A stretch of 5,137 nucleotides of DNA from Rhodobacterales bacterium CG2_30_65_12 (GCA_001873585.1 MNZL01000081.1:1-5137), one strand, 5' to 3'; positions 1 to 5,137 are shown, counted from the stretch's first letter. Notes: generated from the letters alone by a model not told the origin. Numbers and translations are program-made.

Positions 1-930
1 GCCCTGGCGCGGCTGCGGCTGCGGCGTGGCGGCAGCCATCGTTGTGTTCGTGCCCACCACCTGCGACGGGTGCGGGTGGGCGCGCTCCACTGGCGGCTCG
101 GCGCGCAGAACGCGCGCGGCGCGCAGCGGCGGCGGGGCCGAAAACGCGGCTTCGTCTTCAAACAGGTCTTCGTCATTCCAGGCTTCGCGCTCGGCCCGGC
201 GCTGGGCCTGGCGTGCGCGCAGTGCCTGGGCACCCTTCAGCGCGCCGCTGGCACCCACCGAAGCGCCGATTGCCGCACCGCGCGCGCCATGGCGCAGGAG
301 CGCCAGGAGGCCGGCATAGGCAAATACCACCCCGGCGGCAAGAAAACCGATGAGCCGGCGCATCTCGGGCGTGGTAAACCCCAGCGCGAAGGCGGCGACA
401 GCCAGCATCGTCAACCCGGCGATGAGCGAAAGCGCCTTGATCCCCAGCCCCGGATCGACCGGCAGAACGCCCAGCACCGCGCCGAGCACGGTATCGCCAA
501 ACAGCCCGCCGAGGCCAAAGGTGTGGCTCCAGGCCGGCCCCGGCACCAGCGTCGAGGCATAGACCGACGTGAGCGCCACGCCGATCGGCACAAACACCGC
601 TCGCCCCAGCGCCCGCTCTTCGCCCTGGTGGAGCACAAGGCGCAGGCCCCAGATGCCGAGCGCCACGACGATGGCCCAGCCGCCCTTGCCGATGATCACG
701 GCGAGCGGCGAGGCGATATTGGCGCCGGCGGTGCCGAGCAGATTTTGCGCCGGGCCCTCGGTGGCCGAGAGCCAGCCCGGATCGTCAGGCGCGTAGGAAC
801 CGAGGATCAACGCCAACACTGCCGCGAGGGAAAGAAGGCCGAGCCCGAGCAACTCTGCCCCGCGCCGCTCGATCATCGCCTGGGTGGTCGCATCGAACAT
901 CGGATCGCGCCCTTTTGCCTGGTATGCCAT
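1..930 (-). CDS. ftsK: DNA translocase FtsK, N-terminal membrane part (3' end outside window)
   Basis: The 310 codons read from the ATG at 930 to the window edge have no stop, so the gene continues past base 1. FtsK is a divisome protein: its N-terminal membrane domain sits at the septum, and its C-terminal RecA-like motor pumps chromosome ends and activates XerCD at dif. Only the membrane domain and start of the linker are visible. Hydrophobic segments lie at about residues 26-44, 72-98, 111-129, 166-186 and 192-212, with the GLGGLFGD glycine motif typical of FtsK at about 138-145. From about residue 213 the chain becomes Ala/Arg-rich (GARGAAIGASVGASGA), then acidic (WNDEDLFEDE, 251-260), then Pro/Gln-rich, as in FtsK linkers. 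The start is supported by a GAGGGA ribosome site at 943-938, 7 bases upstream. It lies 18 bp behind the aminotransferase stop, so it is translated from the same message. The motor, Walker motifs and gamma domain are not in view. Confidence 0.93.
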   Translation of the reverse strand, partial: MAYQAKGRDPMFDATTQAMIERRGAELLGLGLLSLAAVLALILGSYAPDDPGWLSATEGPAQNLLGTAGANIASPLAVIIGKGGWAIVVALGIWGLRLVLHQGEERALGRAVFVPIGVALTSVYASTLVPGPAWSHTFGLGGLFGDTVLGAVLGVLPVDPGLGIKALSLIAGLTMLAVAAFALGFTTPEMRRLIGFLAAGVVFAYAGLLALLRHGARGAAIGASVGASGALKGAQALRARQAQRRAEREAWNDEDLFEDEAAFSAPPPLRAARVLRAEPPVERAHPHPSQVVGTNTTMAAATPQPQPRQG

Positions 931-948
931 GCTGCTTTCCCTCGTGCC

Positions 949-2130
949 TTATCCGTAAAGCGTGCGCCGGATGGTTCTCAGCGCCGCCTCCGTCTCGGTT
1001 TTCGCGGCCACCAGGGCCACTCTTATGTATCCCTTGCCGGGGTTGTGCCCGTCTACCTCGCGCGCGAAGTAGGCACCGGGCAGCACGCGAACGCCGGTTT
1101 CCGTCCAGAGTTTCAGCGCCGCCGCCTCGCCATCGGCCACCGGCAGCCAGAGGAAAAACCCGGCCTGCGGCGGCTGATACCCCGGCACACCGTCAAACAT
1201 GGCGTCGGCAATGGCGAATTTTTCCTGGTAGAGCGCCCGGCTGGCCTCGACGTGAGCCTCGTCAGCCCAGGCCCGCTCGGCCACGCGCTGCAAGGGCTGC
1301 GGCAACGGCGCGCCGGCATAGGTGCGCAGCTGCTTCATCCGGGCGATGCTCTCGGGGCCGCCGGCAGCGAAGCCCGACCGTAGCCCCGGAAGGTTTGAGC
1401 GCTTCGAGAGCGAATGAAAGATCACCACGCGCTCCGGGTCGGCCCCGCCCTCGGCGGCGACCTCCACCGCCCCGGGCGGTGGAACATCGCGGTAAATCTC
1501 CGCATAGCACTCATCGGCGAAGATCTGAAAATCGTGCTTTTCCGCCAATGCGATGATCTCGGCCCAATCCTCGCGGCTGGCCACCGCGCCCTGCGGGTTC
1601 GATGGCGAACACAGATAGGCAATCGCAGTTCGGTTGAGGATATCCTTGGGCAGCGCCGAGAAATCGGGCAAAAAGCCGGTTTCGGCGGTGGCCGGCACAA
1701 ACACCGGCTCGGCCCCCATCGCCAGCGCCGCCACGGCATAGACCTGGTAGAACGGGTTGGGGATCAGCACCACCGGCTTCTGCCCGCGCACCTGTTCGGG
1801 GCACAGCGCCACGGCAGCGTTGAACAGCCCCTCGCGGGTGCCGTTGAGCGCGATCACCTGGGTATCGGGATCAGCCTCCACGCCATATCGCCGGGCAATC
1901 CAGGCCGAAATCGCGCTTCGCAGTTCCGGCGTGCCCTCGTTTGGCGGATATTTCCCAAACCCGTCGAGGTTTTCGGCAATCACCGCGCCAACGAAATCCG
2001 GCATCGCGTGACGCGGCTCGCCGATGGTCATGTGCACCACCGGCCCCCCCGGCGCCTGCGCGTCGAGCAGCGTCCGCAACCGCGGAAACGCATATTCGGG
2101 TAGCCCTGAGAACCGCTCGGGGAACGTCAT
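949..2130 (-). CDS. dapC: Class I/II PLP-dependent aminotransferase, DapC-like
   Basis: A 393-residue cytoplasmic fold-type I aminotransferase, full length for the family. The N-terminus (YAFPRLRTLLD, then IGEPRHAMPDF at about 36-46) resembles DapC, N-succinyl-L,L-diaminopimelate aminotransferase of lysine and diaminopimelate synthesis. Visible catalytic elements are YPPNEGTPELR (61-71), NGTREGLF (96-103), SPSNPQG with the PLP-contacting Asn178, FADECYAEIY with Asp206 and Tyr209, SLSKRSNLPGLRSGF with Schiff-base Lys243 and phosphate-binding Arg251, and YIRVALV with the probable carboxylate-binding Arg370. The SLSKRSN-PGLRSGF form is characteristic of DapC and close relatives. The ribosome site is weak (AGG just before the ATG), but no better start exists and the N-terminus aligns with the family. 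The stop is 18 bp before ftsK. Fold and activity class are sure. The exact substrate is not: alanine, aspartate or acyl-diamino acid aminotransferase activity remains possible, so the symbol is tentative. Confidence 0.9.
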   Translation of the reverse strand: MTFPERFSGLPEYAFPRLRTLLDAQAPGGPVVHMTIGEPRHAMPDFVGAVIAENLDGFGKYPPNEGTPELRSAISAWIARRYGVEADPDTQVIALNGTREGLFNAAVALCPEQVRGQKPVVLIPNPFYQVYAVAALAMGAEPVFVPATAETGFLPDFSALPKDILNRTAIAYLCSPSNPQGAVASREDWAEIIALAEKHDFQIFADECYAEIYRDVPPPGAVEVAAEGGADPERVVIFHSLSKRSNLPGLRSGFAAGGPESIARMKQLRTYAGAPLPQPLQRVAERAWADEAHVEASRALYQEKFAIADAMFDGVPGYQPPQAGFFLWLPVADGEAAALKLWTETGVRVLPGAYFAREVDGHNPGKGYIRVALVAAKTETEAALRTIRRTLYG

Positions 2131-2152
2131 CTGCCTGCAACTGCCTCACAAT

Positions 2153-2173
2153 TCGGGGTCGTCTTCGCCCCGA
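2153..2173 (-). promoter_or_regulatory. Stem-loop in the leader of the aminotransferase gene
   Basis: On the minus strand TCGGGGCG pairs with CGaCCCCGA around an AAGA loop: eight base pairs with one bulged A. It ends 22 bases before the ATG at 2130. No T-run follows, so it is not a standard terminator. It could be a 5' stabilising hairpin or a block to ribosome access. The structure is read directly from the sequence; the role is inferred. Confidence 0.45.
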
Positions 2174-2181
2174 TTTCGTTC

Positions 2182-2210
2182 AGAATAGCCGCTCGCGCGG
2201 CGTCGGTCCA
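2182..2210 (-). promoter_or_regulatory. Candidate sigma-70-type promoter for the aminotransferase-ftsK unit
   Basis: On the minus strand TGGACC (2210-2205) is followed after exactly 17 bp by TATTCT (2187-2182). Each hexamer matches its consensus (TTGACA, TATAAT) at four of six positions. The predicted start, near 2175, would give a leader of about 45 nt beginning almost exactly at the stem-loop at 2173-2153. This is pattern matching only; such matches also occur by chance. Confidence 0.3.
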
Positions 2211-2277
2211 GAAAAAGGCAGGTGGGCGAACCTCTTGGCCGCAAGATTGTGGCTTTTCGGGCGGAAACCGGCTGCGA

Positions 2278-3609
2278 TCAGGCCAGCGTGGCCTCTGCTG
2301 CCGCACCGATCCTGAGCAGCCGCTCCTCGGCCATGGGTGGGGCGAGAAACATGATCCCGGTGCTGGGCAGCCCGGTCGGCAGTGTCAACGCCGCGCCGCC
2401 GGTGAGGTTGCCGATCCGGGTATTGCCCAGCGTGAGCAGGTTTTCTGTCACGTAATACGCGTGATCCGAGAGCAGCCGCTCCGCCTTCGGTGGCATGATC
2501 GCCGAGGTTGGCAGGATCACCGCATCGAAGGCCGCCGTGCGGCGGTGATACTCGGCGCGAATTTCATCGAGCCTGCGGCGCGCGGCAATGTAATCGGCGG
2601 CGTTGAACTGGCCTCCGGCGCGGAACCGGCCGAGGATTTCGTGAAACATCAGCTCCGGCTGTGCCTCGATCTTTTCGCGCCAGGTGGCGTAAGCCTCGGG
2701 CGTGTAGAGGATTGCCGACATCGCCAGCGCCTCGTCAATCACGTCGATACGGGCGCTGTCGATGAGTGCCCCGGCTGCGCGCAGCCGGTCTACCGCGCTG
2801 TCAAACCCGGCGCGCGGCTCGTCTCGCACGTCGCAGGTGCCGTTTTCGAGGATCAGCAAGCGCAGGCCGTTGAGCGTTGCGCCGGTCAGGTCGGCGGCCT
2901 TCGCCCGGCCTTCAAGCGCGGCGAGCAACAGCGCGGCATCCCCCACCGTGCGGCACAGCGGGCCGACGGTATCGAACGTGGCCACCAGCGGCACGACGCC
3001 CTTGAGCGAAAGCCGGCCGCTTGTGGTCTTGAGCCCGACGAGATCGTTCCACGCGGCCGGGATGCGCACCGAGCCGCCGGTATCGGAGCCGATCGCTGCT
3101 GGCGCCAGGCCGAAGGCCACCGACGTGGCCGCGCCGGACGACGAGCCACCCGGCACCGCCTCGGCGTCATTCACGCAAAGCGGCGTTTGGGTGACCGGGT
3201 TGAGCCCAAGGCCGGAAAAGGCAAGCTCCGACATGTGGGTTTTGCCCAAGCCCACCAGCCCCATTGCGCTGGCATTGGCGACCACTTCGGCGTCAGCCTC
3301 GGGCACCCGGCCTTTCAGCATCGCCGATCCCGCCTCGGTGGCCACACCGGCGGTATCGAACAGGTCTTTCCAGCTTACCGGCACACCGTCGAGCGGCCCG
3401 CGCCGGGTGCCGGCCTTCGCCCGCTCTGCCGCCGCCTGAGCTTCGGCCATGGCGCGCGCCTCGGTGAAGCGGGCAAAGATCCGGCCTTGCAGCGGATGCG
3501 CCTTGATCGCGTCGAAAAAGGCACTGGCGAGCGCCACAGGGTCGATCCGGCCCGCACCGATTCCGCGCCCGAGATCGCCCGCGCTCATCCTCAGCCACGC
3601 ATCCGCCAT
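2278..3609 (-). CDS. Amidase signature family hydrolase, substrate unknown
   Basis: This 443-residue protein has the complete Ser-cisSer-Lys triad of the amidase signature family, which hydrolyses carboxamides and includes GatA, FAAH and many bacterial amidases. Lys81 lies in PVSWKDLFDTAG, the cis-Ser is Ser156 in PGGSSSGAA, and the nucleophile is Ser180 in GSDTGGSVRIPAAW. The spacings of 75 and 24 residues equal those of FAAH. The stretch from Gly154 to Ala185 fits the PROSITE amidase pattern as I remember it. There is no signal peptide, so it should be cytoplasmic. I chose the ATG at 3609 because AAGGGGGT lies 5 bases upstream (3621-3614); an in-frame ATG at 3681 would overlap the preceding gene and adds a non-conserved extension. 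It sits 56 bp behind the lipoprotein gene and ahead of the aminotransferase. A GatA role is unlikely because no gatB or gatC is adjacent. Family is certain; substrate cannot be read from the sequence. Confidence 0.92.
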   Translation of the reverse strand: MADAWLRMSAGDLGRGIGAGRIDPVALASAFFDAIKAHPLQGRIFARFTEARAMAEAQAAAERAKAGTRRGPLDGVPVSWKDLFDTAGVATEAGSAMLKGRVPEADAEVVANASAMGLVGLGKTHMSELAFSGLGLNPVTQTPLCVNDAEAVPGGSSSGAATSVAFGLAPAAIGSDTGGSVRIPAAWNDLVGLKTTSGRLSLKGVVPLVATFDTVGPLCRTVGDAALLLAALEGRAKAADLTGATLNGLRLLILENGTCDVRDEPRAGFDSAVDRLRAAGALIDSARIDVIDEALAMSAILYTPEAYATWREKIEAQPELMFHEILGRFRAGGQFNAADYIAARRRLDEIRAEYHRRTAAFDAVILPTSAIMPPKAERLLSDHAYYVTENLLTLGNTRIGNLTGGAALTLPTGLPSTGIMFLAPPMAEERLLRIGAAAEATLA

Positions 3610-3665
3610 CGCCACCCCCTTGGTTTGTGCAAACGGTATCGGCGGGCGCTTCGGCGCACAACGGC

Positions 3666-4250
3666 CTATCGCTTGCCGCACAGCCTCAGCTGCTGGTCAT
3701 ACATCACTGCCCGCGCACCCACCTCGTCGGCAATGCGCAGGAGCCATGCCTTGCGGTTGTGCGCGCCGCGCAGGTAGCCGGTACGGCCCTCGTGATAGGC
3801 CAGATACTGGTTGCGCGCGTCATTCACTGGCACACCGGTTTCCTTCACCGTCTCGGTCATATACCAGCCCATGAAATCGGTGGCGTGGCGAATATCGTCG
3901 CGCTTGGCGGTGCGCTTGCCCTCGGCGCGCTGGTATTCTTCCCAGGTGCCATCCAGTGCCTGGGCATAGCCATAGGCCGAACTTTGCCGACCCATCGGGA
4001 TCACCCCGAGCGTGTAGCGCATCGGTGTGCGGTTGTTGCCGATGAACTTGCTCTCCTGGTAGATGATCGCCATCTGCACCGGCACCGGCACATCCCATTT
4101 GCGCTCGGTTTTTTCCATGGCCTTCAAGTAGTTCGGCCGCTGTTTCACGATCGAACAGGCGTCGTCGAGGTTGCGCGGCGCCCGATAATCCTTACCGCCG
4201 CAGGAGGCGACGACAAGCAGGATCACGATCATGCGAAGACGTCTGCTCAT
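3666..4250 (-). CDS. Small lipoprotein with lytic transglycosylase (SLT, lysozyme-like) domain
   Basis: A 194-residue protein with a lipoprotein signal: MSRRLR, a hydrophobic run MIVILLVVA, then a V-A-S-C lipobox with Cys17 as the lipidation site. Residue +2 is Gly, not Asp, so outer-membrane sorting is likely. The mature part has the SLT motif order: AIIYQESKF with probable catalytic Glu66, SAYGYAQAL with Gln97 matching the usual G-x-x-Q, TDFMGWYM (124-131), and YLAYHEGRTGY (149-159) in place of the AYNAG motif. Such enzymes cleave the MurNAc-GlcNAc bond of peptidoglycan. I believe it fits the SLT_4 type of Pfam domain, but that is from memory. The ATG at 4250 is preceded by GAGGGG (4259-4254). 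An in-frame ATG at 4232 lacks as good a site, and longer starts up to 4520 carry non-hydrophobic, family-unlike sequence. Cys32 and Cys191 could form a disulfide in the periplasm. It is divergent from hspQ, and the amidase follows after 56 bp. Confidence 0.85.
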   Translation of the reverse strand: MSRRLRMIVILLVVASCGGKDYRAPRNLDDACSIVKQRPNYLKAMEKTERKWDVPVPVQMAIIYQESKFIGNNRTPMRYTLGVIPMGRQSSAYGYAQALDGTWEEYQRAEGKRTAKRDDIRHATDFMGWYMTETVKETGVPVNDARNQYLAYHEGRTGYLRGAHNRKAWLLRIADEVGARAVMYDQQLRLCGKR

Positions 4251-4284
4251 CTGCCCCTCGCAATATATTTTTATTTTTGCAGTC

Positions 4285-4313
4285 ATCTTAGCGGAAACGA
4301 CATGATCTGAAAA
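4285..4313 (-). promoter_or_regulatory. Candidate promoter for the SLT lipoprotein gene
   Basis: On the minus strand TTTTCA (4313-4308) is followed after 17 bp by TAAGAT (4290-4285), each four of six to the sigma-70 consensus. The predicted start near 4278 would give a leader of about 28 nt consisting of an A/T-only tract and then the GAGGGG ribosome site. Such an unstructured leader would favour translation. This is inferred from pattern alone. Confidence 0.35.
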
Positions 4314-4352
4314 CGGGGTCAGGTGAGAAAAGAGCATCGGCGAGGAAAAGTG

Positions 4353-4366
4353 ATCACGGTCGTGAT
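4353..4366. promoter_or_regulatory. Perfect inverted repeat ATCACG-GT-CGTGAT, possible operator
   Basis: The two 6-bp arms are exact reverse complements separated by 2 bp. The dyad lies upstream of both candidate promoters in the divergent region, about 170 bp from the hspQ start and about 100 bp from the lipoprotein start. A dimeric helix-turn-helix regulator could bind such a site. The arms and spacer are too compact for a stable RNA hairpin. No regulator can be named from the sequence. Confidence 0.4.
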
Positions 4367-4407
4367 TTGTGCCGCTCGCCCCGGCCACGTCCGCCGCTCG
4401 ATCTGGC

Positions 4408-4429
4408 AGAGCCACAGCGGCACGGCTCT
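4408..4429. repeat. Short inverted repeat AGAGCC / GGCTCT with 10-nt loop
   Basis: The six-base arms at 4408-4413 and 4424-4429 are perfect reverse complements around a 10-base loop. No T-run follows on either strand, so it is not a clear terminator. In GC-rich DNA such a repeat can arise by chance; it is recorded as the second dyad in this control region. Confidence 0.3.
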
Positions 4430-4486
4430 CGAGCACTGTCAGGCCGAGGTTCACAGTCTGTTTCCCATAATTTCTGGTGCTCCGGA

Positions 4487-4516
4487 TGGACAATCCCCAC
4501 CTTGGCGCACTACAAA
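4487..4516 (+). promoter_or_regulatory. Candidate promoter for hspQ
   Basis: TGGACA (4487-4492, five of six to TTGACA) is followed after 18 bp by TACAAA (4511-4516, four of six). The predicted start near 4523 would leave a leader of only about 15 nt, with the ribosome site at its very end, which is a weakness. CATAAT at 4466-4471, preceded by CC, is an alternative -10 element but lacks a matching -35. I saw no good heat-shock sigma (RpoH) CTTG-type site at the right spacing. Confidence 0.25.
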
Positions 4517-4537
4517 TCATCAGGGAGCTGTTGGACT

Positions 4538-4870
4538 ATGACCATGTTGACGTCGCGTGCAAAATATCATCTGGGCCAGATCGTCCGCCACCGGAAGCAT
4601 CCGTTCCGGGGGGTGATCTTCGACGTTGACGCCATGTTCAGCAATAGCGACGAATGGTATGAGGCGATTCCCGAAGACAGCCGCCCGCCAAAAGATCAGC
4701 CGTTTTACCACCTGCTCGCGGAGAACGATCAAAGCTACTATGTGGCCTATGTCTCAGAACAAAACCTGGTGGCGGATTACTCTGGCGAGCCGGTGAGCCA
4801 CCCCGATGTGGATGAGCTGTTTGGCGAGTTTGAAGACGGGCATTACCCGCTGCATTTCCAGCTCAACTGA
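4538..4870 (+). CDS. hspQ: Heat shock protein HspQ (YccV-type hemimethylated-DNA-binding domain)
   Basis: A 110-residue cytoplasmic protein, about the usual length, made of a single YccV/HspQ domain. Recognisable family blocks are KYHLGQIVRHRKHPFRGVIF (9-28), DEWYEAIP (38-45), KDQPFYHLLAEND (52-64) and YVAYVSEQNL (68-77), followed by SGEPVSHP (82-89). HspQ is heat-induced in E. coli, binds hemimethylated DNA, and acts as a specificity-enhancing factor and substrate of the Lon protease in enterics (established for those homologues, not shown here). The start at 4538 is preceded by AGGGAG at 4522-4527, 10 bases upstream. An ATG two codons further in (4544) is too far from that site, and an upstream in-frame ATG at 4367 would add 57 non-conserved residues. 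The gene stands alone on the plus strand, divergent from the lipoprotein gene. Two GANTC sites follow its stop within 3 bp. Confidence 0.93.
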   Translation: MTMLTSRAKYHLGQIVRHRKHPFRGVIFDVDAMFSNSDEWYEAIPEDSRPPKDQPFYHLLAENDQSYYVAYVSEQNLVADYSGEPVSHPDVDELFGEFEDGHYPLHFQLN

Positions 4871-4872
4871 GC

Positions 4873-4885
4873 CGATTCCGAATCG
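4873..4885. repeat. 13-bp palindrome holding two adjacent GANTC sites
   Basis: CGATTC-C-GAATCG is a perfect 6+1+6 palindrome starting 2 bases after the hspQ stop. GATTC (4874-4878) and GAATC (4880-4884) are each the GANTC recognition sequence of CcrM, the cell-cycle DNA adenine methyltransferase of alphaproteobacteria. The arms are too close for a terminator hairpin. The presence of the sites is seen directly; methylation is inferred. Confidence 0.55.
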
Positions 4886-4963
4886 ATAACCGAGCGTCGG
4901 GCTTGGCTTGTGCCAGTCACATGCCCGTCGCCGTGGGCGGCTCGGAGCACTGGGCGGTCGTCG

Positions 4964-5137
4964 TCAAGCCGGCGCTCCGGGATGTGGCTGCCCGATTGCC
5001 GTGAGGTGAGCGCGCAGGGTGGCAAGATAGGCGCCGTGCGCCTTCTCCTCTCGCCGGCGCCCGAAAAGCTGCGTGGCGGCACGAGCATGGCTGGTGGTCC
5101 CCACGCGACAAAAGCGACCCGAAAGGGAACGATTGCC
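4964..5137 (-). CDS. Possible 3' end of an unidentified gene (5' end outside window)
   Basis: On the minus strand one frame stays open from the window edge for 57 codons and ends with TGA at 4966-4964. The predicted C-terminus contains an Arg/Ala-rich helix-like stretch (ATQLFGRRREEKAHGAYLAT, then LRAHLTAIGQ) and a Pro-rich tail. I do not recognise the family. If real, the gene converges on hspQ with a 97-bp gap. Third-position G/C is only moderate, and a plus-strand frame from 5006 (GTG) is also open to the edge, so coding is not proven. No clear terminator lies between it and hspQ. Confidence 0.3.
   Translation of the reverse strand, partial: GNRSLSGRFCRVGTTSHARAATQLFGRRREEKAHGAYLATLRAHLTAIGQPHPGAPA

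Larger units (their letters stand above)
2131..2277. other. Intergenic gap between amidase and aminotransferase genes
   Basis: These 147 bp separate two genes on the same strand and hold no convincing reading frame. They carry a promoter-like pair and a stem-loop, listed separately, so the aminotransferase-ftsK pair may have its own transcript. I see no GC stem followed by a T-run that would stop transcription coming from the amidase gene, so read-through is also possible. Confidence 0.6.
4251..4537. promoter_or_regulatory. Divergent control region between the SLT lipoprotein gene and hspQ
   Basis: This 287-bp gap contains no credible gene; reading frames crossing it are extensions of, or shadows to, the flanking genes. 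It must hold the start signals for both transcripts. It includes an A/T-rich tract at 4261-4279, a perfect short inverted repeat at 4353-4366, and a stem-loop at 4408-4429. The separate entries give the details. Confidence 0.7.

Noticed and set aside
70..1383. Long plus-strand open frame of 437 codons opposite ftsK and the aminotransferase
   Set aside because: It spans two well-identified minus-strand genes and their junction, has an arginine/histidine-rich product with no domain, and is what GC-rich third positions produce on the opposite strand.
1414..2103. Plus-strand open frame of 229 codons inside the aminotransferase gene
   Set aside because: It is antisense to conserved aminotransferase motifs, with no ribosome site or recognisable product.
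3646..3657. GCGC-TTCG-GCGC hairpin between the lipoprotein and amidase genes as a terminator
   Set aside because: The stem is only 4 bp and neither strand has a T-run after it.
3610..3681. Upstream ATG at 3681 as the amidase start
   Set aside because: It would overlap the lipoprotein gene and add 24 residues of non-conserved sequence, while the ATG at 3609 has a strong ribosome site.
2461..3777. Long plus-strand open frame of 438 codons opposite the amidase
   Set aside because: The minus strand has the full amidase triad in the right spacing; the plus product is Arg/Gly/His-rich and crosses the gene boundary into the lipoprotein gene.
4251..4520. Upstream start at 4520 (or 4286) for the SLT lipoprotein
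   Set aside because: A longer N-terminus would bury the lipoprotein signal inside the protein; only the ATG at 4250 combines a ribosome site with a proper signal peptide.
4367..4537. Upstream start at 4367 for hspQ
   Set aside because: The added 57 residues look nothing like the family and have no ribosome site; the conserved protein begins at 4538.
5030..5042. GGCGC-CGT-GCGCC stem followed by a pyrimidine stretch, as the hspQ terminator
   Set aside because: It is about 160 bp past the hspQ stop, the following bases are mixed C and T rather than a T-run, and it lies inside the possible edge frame.

Overview
The window looks like a piece of a GC-rich alphaproteobacterial chromosome, most likely Rhodobacteraceae. 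Two things point there: the strongly G/C-biased third codon positions, and the gene order amidase - DapC-like aminotransferase - ftsK, which I remember from that family (no search was possible). I see no insertion sequence, phage gene, CRISPR array, tRNA or rRNA. This is a mostly housekeeping region.

Four genes run leftward on the minus strand. Reading 5'->3' on that strand they are: a small lipoprotein with a lysozyme-like transglycosylase (SLT) fold (4250-3666); an amidase-signature-family hydrolase (3609-2278); a PLP-dependent class I/II aminotransferase of the DapC type (2130-949); and the first 310 codons of the DNA translocase FtsK (930-1), which leaves the window still open. The aminotransferase and ftsK are 18 bp apart and are surely co-transcribed. 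The amidase lies 56 bp behind the lipoprotein gene with no terminator between them. A 147-bp gap before the aminotransferase holds a candidate promoter and a stem-loop.

Divergent from the lipoprotein gene, on the plus strand, is hspQ (4538-4870), a heat-shock, Lon-associated, hemimethylated-DNA-binding protein. The 287-bp region between them carries candidate promoters for both genes, a perfect 6+2+6 inverted repeat and a second stem-loop. The last 267 bp hold a pair of GANTC sites just behind hspQ and the 3' end of an unidentified minus-strand reading frame.

Three of the four leftward products can be tied loosely to the cell envelope or division: a wall-cleaving lipoprotein, a possible diaminopimelate-pathway aminotransferase, and the divisome DNA pump. 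That link is inference. I found no clear new multi-gene system. The most interesting signals are the clustering of GANTC methylation sites at hspQ, the operator-like dyad in the divergent region, and the extra hydrophobic segment in FtsK.
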